This document shows positions 1 to 5,235 of a DNA stretch of 7,003 nucleotides, in pieces. Under the pieces are notes generated by a model, which searched no databases, was not told where the DNA came from, and worked only from the letters and a program-made list of their open reading frames with translations. Source of the DNA: Candidatus Aenigmatarchaeota archaeon (GTDB taxonomy: Archaea; Aenigmatarchaeota; Aenigmatarchaeia; CG10238-14). Every line of letters starts with the position of its first letter. Positions within the stretch are counted from its first letter, which is position 1. The stretch lies in NCBI GenBank assembly GCA_025058005.1, contig JANXDN010000021.1, positions 1-7,003 of the forward strand, written 5' to 3'. A program made the translations under genes and the position numbers.

Positions 1-411
1 TGATTTAATAAAATTTTTGGACAAAAATATTCTTTCAATCTTTTTTAGTTCATCTTCGTATAATAGAGCTATAGCATTTTTTCCTCTTAGCTTGAAACCA
101 TTCCATTCGGGTGGGTTATGAGAGGCTGTTATAGAGACGCCAGCATTCTTATTCAAAAATACAATAGAAAAATAAGTTAAAGGCGTAGGTACCATCCCAA
201 TATCTATTGCGTTGCAACCGGTTTTTGCCAAACCTTTAATAAAACTTTTTTTCAGTGCTTCCCCGCTTTGTCTCATATCCCTTCCTACTATTACATCTTC
301 TTCCCCATGAAGATAAGTTCCAAAAGCGAGTCCTATTTTTTCTGCTATTTTTTCGTTCAAATTTTTACCAACTACACCTCTTATATCATAGCTTCTAAAC
401 AAATTTTGCAT
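1..411 (-). CDS. Phosphomannomutase/phosphoglucomutase, N-terminal part (runs off the window)
   Basis: The reverse strand is open from an ATG at 411 to the window edge, giving 137 residues of the alpha-D-phosphohexomutase family. These cytoplasmic enzymes interconvert hexose 1- and 6-phosphates through a phosphoserine. The protein starts MQNLFRSYDIRGVVG, the classical family N-terminus. It then shows VGRDMRQSG near residue 42, VPTPLTYFS near 74, and the active-site loop SITASHNPPEWNGF, where Ser97 is the phosphorylated serine. Domain I is therefore present and intact; the metal-binding, sugar-binding and C-terminal domains lie outside the window. The ATG was chosen because the family motif begins at once after it. 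There is no Shine-Dalgarno sequence. The gene diverges from galT across 47 bp, which suits a supply of Glc-1-P to the glycogen and galactose genes. Whether mannose, glucose or glucosamine phosphate is preferred cannot be told from this part. Confidence 0.93.
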   Translation of the reverse strand, partial: MQNLFRSYDIRGVVGKNLNEKIAEKIGLAFGTYLHGEEDVIVGRDMRQSGEALKKSFIKGLAKTGCNAIDIGMVPTPLTYFSIVFLNKNAGVSITASHNPPEWNGFKLRGKNAIALLYEDELKKIERIFLSKNFIKS

Positions 412-458
412 AAAATATTGTTAGTTTTTTAATTAAAAAGAAAATAATTTATAATTTG
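412..458. promoter_or_regulatory. Divergent promoter region between the mutase and galT, with a 14-bp AT palindrome
   Basis: Only 47 bp separate the two divergent ATG codons. TTTTTAATTAAAAA at 426-439 is a perfect palindrome whose centre lies about 26 bp upstream of the galT ATG and about 21 bp upstream of the mutase ATG. The first spacing is that expected of an archaeal TATA box driving a leaderless transcript. A second candidate for the mutase direction is the reverse-strand TTATAAAT near 446-453, which would leave a short leader. No SD sequence precedes either ATG. The assignment rests on spacing and composition only. Confidence 0.45.
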
Positions 459-1418
459 ATGGAAATAAGAAAGGATTATTTGCTCGATAGATGGGTAATC
501 TTATCCCCTAAAAGAGTAAATAGACCGCATGTTATAAAAGAGGAAACTTCAATAAAAGATAAAGATTGTTTTTTTTGTCCAGGGAATGAAAGCAAAACAC
601 CAAAAAGCATCATAGAAAAACCTTTGAATAATTGGAGAATAAGAGTTTTTGAAAACAAGTTTCCTGCTGTAGTTAAACAAGATTATTATTCTAAGACAGA
701 AAAGTTAATTCAAAAAATTTCTGCATACGGAAAACATTATATAATTGTTGACACAGAGCAACATAATCTACATCCAGCAGATTACGGCATAAATAGATGG
801 AGATTGTGGTTTGAAACTATAGCTGATTTAATTTATATGGAATTATCTGACGAAAACATAAATTATGTTTCTATTTTTAAAAATCATGGTGTTGAAGCAG
901 GAGCATCTCAACCGCACCCTCACACACAAGTAATCTCTTTGCCAATAGTACCGTCTTTAATAAAACAAGAAATAGAGAAAGCAGAAAAATTTTATGACTT
1001 TGGTGGAAAGTGTATATTTTGTGAAATTTTAAATTTGGAAAAAAGTCTTGCAAAAAGAGTTGTGTTTGACGGTAAAAAGGTTTTAGTGTTATGCCCCTAT
1101 GCGCCTACTCAACCATTTGAGGCATGGATATTTCCAAAACATCATGTTGCCTCAATCCAGCTTGGCAACAAAACAAGAGACGAATTATTAATTTCTTTGG
1201 AAAAAGTTTTAAAGGCATATAAACGCTTAAACGTTTCATTTAATTTTATGTTTCATATGCTTTATCCAAAAATGAGCGGAGGTGAAAAATATCACTTTCA
1301 CATAGAATTAATACCAAGAATTGAGAGAGATGCTGGTTTGGAGTATGGCTCAGGTATAAATATTACAACAGTCACACCAGAAGATTCTGCAAAGTTTTTG
1401 AGAAAATTTTTCAAGTGA
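459..1418 (+). CDS. galT: Galactose-1-phosphate uridylyltransferase (GalT, HIT superfamily)
   Basis: The 319-residue protein is predicted to swap UMP between UDP-glucose and galactose 1-phosphate (Leloir pathway) in the cytoplasm. A first metal-binding pair is seen in CFFCPGNE (Cys37, Cys40). It is followed by NHGVEAGASQPHPHTQV (residues 142-158), the GalT nucleotidyl-transfer motif, whose HPH holds the histidine that carries the uridylyl group. A second Cys pair sits in CIFCEI (Cys185, Cys188), and YHFHIELIPR (278-287) is the HIT-like motif of the second half-domain. Length is normal for short prokaryotic GalT. I start at ATG 459 because the in-frame TTG just before it adds one residue and no ribosome site. 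Its stop is 4 bp before the debranching gene, so the two are probably co-transcribed. Related enzymes use other sugar 1-phosphates or ADP-sugars, so strict galactose specificity is inferred. Confidence 0.92.
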   Translation: MEIRKDYLLDRWVILSPKRVNRPHVIKEETSIKDKDCFFCPGNESKTPKSIIEKPLNNWRIRVFENKFPAVVKQDYYSKTEKLIQKISAYGKHYIIVDTEQHNLHPADYGINRWRLWFETIADLIYMELSDENINYVSIFKNHGVEAGASQPHPHTQVISLPIVPSLIKQEIEKAEKFYDFGGKCIFCEILNLEKSLAKRVVFDGKKVLVLCPYAPTQPFEAWIFPKHHVASIQLGNKTRDELLISLEKVLKAYKRLNVSFNFMFHMLYPKMSGGEKYHFHIELIPRIERDAGLEYGSGINITTVTPEDSAKFLRKFFK

Positions 1419-1419
1419 T
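1415..1419 (+). promoter_or_regulatory. Short Shine-Dalgarno-like GTGAT before the debranching gene
   Basis: GTGAT overlaps the galT stop codon and lies 3 nt before the ATG at 1423. It can pair with the AUCAC near the 3' end of 16S rRNA. The same GTGAT-N3-ATG arrangement occurs before the GH57 gene at 5228-5238. This supports ATG 1423 as the start and translation coupled to galT. Confidence 0.4.
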
Positions 1420-1422
1420 GTA

Positions 1423-3285
1423 ATGTTACCAAAGATTGTTGTTGAGGATGATGTAATTAAAGATGTTGAGAGATCGAAAAAATTAGAGTGGATTCTAACT
1501 AACGGCTTAGGGGGGTATGCCTCTTCAACAATCTTGGGCATGAATACGAGAAAATATCATGGTTTATTAATAGGTGGTGATGTTGATGATAGACACGTTT
1601 TTTTATCAAAGTTAGAGGAAGAAGTAGAAATAAATGGAAAAAGGTATGATTTGTCAACAAATAGATATATTGATGTAGTTCATCCTTCAGGTTATGTTAA
1701 TCTCAAAGAATTTTCTTTAGATCCGTTTCCAAATTTTGTATTTGAAGTTGAAGGAAAAAAAATTGAGAAAAAAATCTACATGTTTAGAGGAAAAAATGCT
1801 GTTGCAATAGTTTATTTATGCGATTCACAAGTCAAACTTTTCATCAAACCTCTTTTAGCTCTTAGATCAATTTTTTCTTTGAACAAAGGTATGAAAGATA
1901 TTCAAATAAAAAATGAAAAAGATGGTTTTATTGCGATCTTTGATGGTTTGTCCTTAAAGATATTTTCTTCGAATTACACTTATGTTAATAATGAAATAGA
2001 GGAGAATAAAAAATGGTATTGGAACTTTTTTTATGAAGAAGATGCTAATAGAGGTGAGGATGCGATAGAACATCTTTATAATCCCGGTGTTTTTGTCGGA
2101 GCTGGTAAAACTGCTATTATTGCAACTCTTGAAGGAGAGATAGATTTGGAAGAGGAAATAAAAAAAGAAATTAAAAGAAAAAAAATTCTTGTAAAAAACT
2201 TTCAAAAAATCACAAAAATATATGACGATTGGGCAAAATGGTTGGTGTTATCAGCTGATAATCATATAATAGATAAAATTGATGGGAAATCGATAATAGC
2301 AGGTTATCATTGGTTTGGTGAGTGGGGTAGAGATACATTTATATCTTTACCCGGTTTATGTCTAACTACAGGCAGATATGATGATGCAAGAGAAATAATA
2401 AAACATTGGTTGGGCAAACTAAAATTCGGACTAATACCAAATTTTGATGAAAGTTATAATTCTGTGGATGCTTCTTTATGGCTCATAGATGCAGTTTACA
2501 AATACTATTTAGTTACAGAAGATTTAGAGTTTGTAATGAAAATATATGATAGGCTAAAATCAATAATAGCATTTTACATGAATGGTACGAAAGGTATAAG
2601 CATGGACACAGATTTCTTAATTCAATCAAAGGGCGGTTTGACTTGGATGGACGCTTTTGTAGATAACAAACCAATAACTCCAAGAGATGGTAAGGCAGTA
2701 GAAATACAGGCATTGTGGTATAATGCTTTGAAAATAATGGAATTTTTTGCAAGAAAGTTTGATAACAAATCAGCCTATAGTTATGCTTTGTTTGCCGAAA
2801 GTGTAAAGGAAAGCTTCCTCAAAAAATTTTGGAATGGAAAATATTTGAAAGACACTGATAGTGACAATACTTTAAGACCAAATCAATTGATTGCTGTCCA
2901 TTTACCTTTTTGTATGGTTGATGATAAAATGAAGCAAAGCATAATAAATGTTGTTAGAGAAAATTTGGTGACAAAGTTTGGTGTGAGGACGTTGCAAAAG
3001 GAAGATAGAAATTTTCGTGGGAAATATTTTGGAAATATTATTGAGAGGGATTTAGCATATCACAATGGCACAATATGGCCTTGGTTATCTGCTTTAATAT
3101 CTGAAGAAGATGAAATAAAGAATTTTGTTGAAATGGAAATAGCAAGATATGGTTTGGGTTGCATAAGCGAAATAATAGATGGAGATGAACCTTTTGAAAG
3201 CAGAGGTTGTATTTCACAAGCTTGGAGTGTTGCAAAATTTTTAGAAAAAATAGATAAAAGATTAACTAAAAATTTATTTATTTGA
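1423..3285 (+). CDS. Glycogen debranching enzyme (amylo-alpha-1,6-glucosidase, archaeal/bacterial GH133 type)
   Basis: This 620-residue enzyme is predicted to hydrolyse alpha-1,6 branch points of glycogen in the cytoplasm. The N-terminal beta-rich GDE_N domain begins at residue 21 with LEWILTNGLGGYASSTILGM, followed by NTRKYHGLLI, the family hallmark. The (alpha/alpha)6-barrel domain starts near 270. It carries GYHWFGEWGRDTFISLPGL (294-311), GLTWMDAF (405-412, with Asp410 a likely catalytic carboxylate), VEIQALWYNA (426-435), RPNQLIAVHLPF (485-496), YHNGTIWPWL (546-555) and RGCISQAWSV (594-603). All blocks are in the usual order. The length matches the short single-activity form, so no separate 4-alpha-glucanotransferase domain is present. 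The GH57 enzyme nearby could supply a glucanotransferase or amylase partner. The gene starts 4 bp after galT. Its last codons contain the first copy of a 16-bp direct repeat. Confidence 0.95.
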   Translation: MLPKIVVEDDVIKDVERSKKLEWILTNGLGGYASSTILGMNTRKYHGLLIGGDVDDRHVFLSKLEEEVEINGKRYDLSTNRYIDVVHPSGYVNLKEFSLDPFPNFVFEVEGKKIEKKIYMFRGKNAVAIVYLCDSQVKLFIKPLLALRSIFSLNKGMKDIQIKNEKDGFIAIFDGLSLKIFSSNYTYVNNEIEENKKWYWNFFYEEDANRGEDAIEHLYNPGVFVGAGKTAIIATLEGEIDLEEEIKKEIKRKKILVKNFQKITKIYDDWAKWLVLSADNHIIDKIDGKSIIAGYHWFGEWGRDTFISLPGLCLTTGRYDDAREIIKHWLGKLKFGLIPNFDESYNSVDASLWLIDAVYKYYLVTEDLEFVMKIYDRLKSIIAFYMNGTKGISMDTDFLIQSKGGLTWMDAFVDNKPITPRDGKAVEIQALWYNALKIMEFFARKFDNKSAYSYALFAESVKESFLKKFWNGKYLKDTDSDNTLRPNQLIAVHLPFCMVDDKMKQSIINVVRENLVTKFGVRTLQKEDRNFRGKYFGNIIERDLAYHNGTIWPWLSALISEEDEIKNFVEMEIARYGLGCISEIIDGDEPFESRGCISQAWSVAKFLEKIDKRLTKNLFI

Positions 3286-3302
3286 TTTAACTAAAAATTT
3301 AT
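3262..3302 (+). repeat. 16-bp direct repeat (two copies, 25-bp period) across the debranching/ligase junction
   Basis: TTAACTAAAAATTTAT occurs at 3262-3277 and again, identically, at 3287-3302. The first copy encodes the end of the debranching enzyme and the second lies in the 21-bp spacer before the ligase ATG at 3307. The copies may come from a small tandem duplication that extended or replaced the gene's 3' end. Confidence 0.8.
3268..3284 (+). promoter_or_regulatory. Possible TATA-like promoter for the ATP-grasp gene
   Basis: AAAAATTTATTTATTTG at the end of the debranching gene is centred about 30 bp upstream of ATG 3307. The 21-bp spacer contains no SD sequence, so a leaderless transcript starting here would explain how the ligase is translated. 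The box is not distinctive in such AT-rich DNA, and simple read-through from galT is equally possible. Confidence 0.25.
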
Positions 3303-3306
3303 AGTA

Positions 3307-4335
3307 ATGATAGAAACAATTGCTTTTATCTATAATGTGCGTCATAAATATCCAGATCCTAATGATGCAAGGAGTCAAATAGAAGCAGATTTCGATGATC
3401 CTGAGACAATTGAGTGGATGGTGAAACATTTCGAAAATTTGGGTTTCAAAATTCTTCCTATAGAAGCAGATGAAGATGCATATGAGAAGTTAAAGAAAAA
3501 TAAAGACAAAATAGATTTGGTTTTCAATTACTCTATAGGAATTTACGGAAAAGACAGATATGCTCATTTACCTGCGATGCTTGAAATGTTACAGTTGCCA
3601 TATACAGGAGGGTCACCACTTTCACAAGCTTTAGTGCTTAACAAAGCTAAGGCAAGAGAAATTTTTATTGCAAGAAAAATACCCACACCTCTATCGCAAG
3701 TGTTTTATTCAACTGATGAAGAATTGGATAAAAAGATGAAATTTCCATTGATTGTAAAGCCTTGTTGTAGAGGCTCATCGGCTGGGATAACTAATAAAAG
3801 TGTTGTTTATAGCAAAGACGAATTGAAAAGGCAGATAGAGTTTGTAATAAAAACATTTAATGAACCAGCATTGGTGCAAATGTTTTTGAGTGGAAGAGAG
3901 TTTTCAGTGCCGATGATAGGAAATCCACCAGAGTTTTTGCCTATAATAGAGGTAGATCATTCTGTTGTGCCAAAGGGTTATGCGCCAATAGATTCTTTAG
4001 AAGTTAAATGGATAATAGAAGAGCAAGATAAAAATTTTTCTGAAAAACATTTTTCTTGTCCTGCAAAAATATCAAAAAATTTTGAAAGAAAATTAAAAAA
4101 TATTTGTTTGCAAGTTTGGGAAGCTTTGGAGCTGACTGATTTATGTAGAATAGATATAAGATGTGATGAAAAAGGAAACCCTTATGTGTTGGATGTAAAT
4201 AGTCCACCAGGTTTGATACCACCAGAAGTTTCTATGACTTCTTATTTTCCCTTAGCTGCAAGGGCTGCAGGGATAGATTATGAGAGTTTGCTTAAAAGGA
4301 TAATAGAAGAAGCGGCTAAAAGATATGGGTTGTGA
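3307..4335 (+). CDS. D-Ala-D-Ala-ligase-like ATP-grasp enzyme, substrate unknown
   Basis: This 342-residue protein has the ATP-grasp fold of D-alanine:D-alanine ligases, which join a carboxylate to an amine through an acyl phosphate. FPLIVKPCCRGSSAGI (146-161) carries the ATP-binding Lys151 and the glycine/serine loop. VQMFLSGREFSVPMIGN (190-206) is the central beta-hairpin region. RIDIR (281-285) and LDVNSPPGLIPPEVSM (295-310) supply metal ligands Asp283, Asp296 and Asn298. FNYSIGIYGKDRYAHLPAML (73-92) replaces the usual HGxxGEDGxxQ region. The N-terminus lacks the GGxSxEREVS block whose Glu binds the first D-Ala; instead it reads DFDDPETIEW. Asp296 replaces the usual Glu. The tail SYFPLAARAAGIDYESLL fits the family. 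It follows the debranching gene by 21 bp and precedes a convergent VanW-like gene. I regard it as an amino-acid or peptide ligase outside true Ddl; a wall-precursor role is possible but unproven. Confidence 0.85.
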   Translation: MIETIAFIYNVRHKYPDPNDARSQIEADFDDPETIEWMVKHFENLGFKILPIEADEDAYEKLKKNKDKIDLVFNYSIGIYGKDRYAHLPAMLEMLQLPYTGGSPLSQALVLNKAKAREIFIARKIPTPLSQVFYSTDEELDKKMKFPLIVKPCCRGSSAGITNKSVVYSKDELKRQIEFVIKTFNEPALVQMFLSGREFSVPMIGNPPEFLPIIEVDHSVVPKGYAPIDSLEVKWIIEEQDKNFSEKHFSCPAKISKNFERKLKNICLQVWEALELTDLCRIDIRCDEKGNPYVLDVNSPPGLIPPEVSMTSYFPLAARAAGIDYESLLKRIIEEAAKRYGL

Positions 4336-4353
4336 AATTTTTAATTGTTTCTT
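4336..4353 (+). terminator. T-rich run after the ATP-grasp gene
   Basis: Directly after the TGA stop the sequence reads AAATTTTTAATTGTTTCTT, with a run of five T and then TTT. Archaeal RNA polymerase can terminate at T-runs without a hairpin, so this could end the galT-led transcript. No GC-rich stem is present. Confidence 0.35.
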
Positions 4354-4394
4354 AGATATTGTAATTCTCCATATTATACAAATCTATGAGCATA

Positions 4395-4412
4395 TTTATA
4401 GAGTTCTATAAA
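4395..4412. repeat. Perfect 8-bp inverted repeat in the convergent spacer
   Basis: TTTATAGA-GT-TCTATAAA is an exact dyad with a 2-nt centre, midway between the convergent ATP-grasp and VanW-like genes. The centre is too short for a good RNA hairpin and the arms are AT-rich, so a protein-binding site or back-to-back TATA-like boxes are as likely as a terminator. Confidence 0.6.
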
Positions 4413-4424
4413 ATCAATTGGTTT

Positions 4425-4440
4425 ATTAAAAATTTTTAAT
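4425..4440. terminator. AT palindrome at the 3' end of the VanW-like gene, possible terminator
   Basis: ATTAAAAATTTTTAAT is a perfect 16-bp palindrome touching the stop codon of the minus-strand gene. Read in either direction it yields a run of five T, so it could stop transcripts arriving from both sides by a T-run mechanism. It is not a GC-rich intrinsic terminator. Confidence 0.35.
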
Positions 4441-5151
4441 CAATGTGGCGGTATATTTCGAAGAGGCAGAAAAGACAAAAATTTACCATATAAAACTATA
4501 ATTTTTTTACCATCAGAGATTTCGTAAACTTTCCATTCAAAGTAGCCTATTTTTTCTTGTTGTTGAATTCTTAAATCACTTCCACCATGGTTTATATTAA
4601 CTGTCAAGTCTTTTGGTATCTCCCACCCATCACCTCTATAAATTGGAACATATCTCTCAAGACTATTAATATAATGTATTTTGTCGGCTTCGGTAGAATA
4701 TCCTAGCTTTATTGCAACCACATTAAGAAGAGTTGCCGCTTGACATGCACCCTCACCTTTACCCTTGTAATCTAATTTATTTGTTTTTTCATATTTTGAG
4801 GGATGCGTTTTGTTTGCTGAATAAATTCCATTACCTGCAGGAATTACGAAAGTTCCATTATAATCTCCGTTACTTCCCAATTCCAGGTAAAATACAACCA
4901 CATTATGAGCTAATAATGGTGAAAGATATGGTGGATAAAGTGCAAGAGAGTCACATGCAGTATAATTCCTTGGCGGGATAAATCTTCCCTTTTATTGCTT
5001 CTTCAGTTGTTATAATTCTTTCAATTCTACCATTGGAGTTGTAGTATACCTGCGCTTTAGGAGGTTGTTTTGAATTTGCTGAAACAGGAATAGTTGTTAA
5101 CAAACTCATAGCTAACAAAGTGCCTAATATCAATCTTTTCAGTTTTTTCAT
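4440..5151 (-). pseudogene. Exported VanW-like protein, interrupted by one +1 frameshift
   Basis: The ATG at 5151 follows a strong GGGGAG ribosome site and opens with a textbook signal peptide: MKKLKR, a hydrophobic stretch, then PVSA before Asn26. This frame stops at TGA 4953-4951 after 66 codons. The frame one base further on opens at 4991 and runs to TGA at 4440. Its first part reads NYTACDSLALYPPYLSPLLA, well upstream of the GTG at 4901 where an ORF caller would start. The 712-bp span is 237 codons plus one base, so one extra base explains everything. The second part resembles VanW (PF04294): NGTFVIPAGNGIYSANK matches NGTxIPPGExFSFN, GEGACQAATLLN (4722-4757) matches GGGxCQxxTxLYN, and HYINSLERYVP and DLRIQ match the later HSLPVSYVP and DLKF blocks. 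VanW biochemistry is poorly known; it is linked to glycopeptide resistance and the cell surface. The shift may be a true mutation or a base-calling error. Confidence 0.72.
4740..4757 (-). other. VanW signature GEGACQ in the frameshifted gene
   Basis: These codons encode Gly-Glu-Gly-Ala-Cys-Gln, the counterpart of the GGGxCQ core that is the most conserved part of VanW-type domains. The cysteine and glutamine are both kept, which suggests that the domain was functional until recently or still is. Confidence 0.6.
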
Positions 5152-5154
5152 ATT

Positions 5155-5160
5155 CTCCCC
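5155..5160 (-). promoter_or_regulatory. Shine-Dalgarno sequence GGGGAG of the exported protein
   Basis: GGGGAG lies 3 nt before the ATG at 5151. It is the only purine-rich G-run before any start in this window and fixes the start that yields the signal peptide. Other starts here have GTGAT or nothing. Confidence 0.6.
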
Positions 5161-5177
5161 TTATAGACAATAAATAA

Positions 5178-5194
5178 TTACTATTGAATAGTAA
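5178..5194. promoter_or_regulatory. Upstream operator-like dyad in the divergent region
   Basis: TTACTATTGAATAGTAA is a perfect inverted repeat with 8-bp arms and a one-base centre. It abuts the TATA-like box at 5197 and shares ACTAT and ATAGT half-sites with a second dyad at 5220-5229. It could bind a dimeric regulator controlling the GH57 gene, the VanW-like gene, or both. Confidence 0.45.
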
Positions 5195-5196
5195 AA

Positions 5197-5204
5197 TTTA
5201 TATA
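5197..5204 (+). promoter_or_regulatory. TATA box of the GH57 gene
   Basis: TTTATATA preceded by GTAAAA is the best archaeal promoter match in the window. Its centre is 35 bp before ATG 5236, so transcription would start near 5225-5228 and leave a leader of about 10 nt that still contains GTGAT (5228-5232). A bacterial reading is poorer: TATACT at 5201 lacks a well-spaced -35 box. Confidence 0.5.
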
Positions 5205-5219
5205 CTACTTTTACTAACT

Positions 5220-5229
5220 ACTATATAGT
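5220..5229. promoter_or_regulatory. Downstream operator-like dyad at the predicted transcription start
   Basis: ACTATATAGT is a 10-bp perfect palindrome built from the same ACTAT/ATAGT half-sites as the dyad at 5178-5194 but without a spacer. It covers the predicted transcription start of the GH57 gene, a usual place for a repressor. Short AT palindromes are common by chance, so the shared half-sites carry most of the weight. Confidence 0.35.
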
Positions 5230-5235
5230 GATATA

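Noticed and set aside
456..458. TTG as the galT start codon
   Set aside because: The ATG next to it is a better start, and the TTG adds only one residue with no ribosome site.
1954..2205. Minus-strand open frames inside the debranching, GalT and ligase genes
   Set aside because: They are low-complexity translations (runs of Phe, Leu, Lys) opposite well-conserved coding sequence, with no motifs of their own.
4951..4953. UGA read as an amino acid (recoded UGA, as in some Patescibacteria) or a release-factor-type shift at AUG-UGA-C
   Set aside because: galT, the debranching gene and the ligase end naturally at TGA. Reading through TGA at 4953 in frame gives unrelated sequence and another stop soon after. 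Met-tRNA would not re-pair on UGU for a +1 slip.
4733..4981. 82-codon open frame on the plus strand
   Set aside because: It lies wholly antisense to the VanW-like gene, has no ribosome site or recognisable motif, and exists because the opposite strand is coding.
4985..4993. AAAAGGGAA on the minus strand as a programmed frameshift slippery site
   Set aside because: The needed shift is +1, whereas A/G heptamers of this kind usually act in -1 shifting. No stem-loop or upstream SD-like stimulator is evident. A simple indel or base-calling error is more economical.
5228..5233. GTGATA as half of the Thermococcales glycolytic motif TATCAC-N5-GTGATA (TrmBL1 site)
   Set aside because: No TATCAC half-site lies at the required distance upstream; the GTGAT is better explained as a ribosome-binding sequence.
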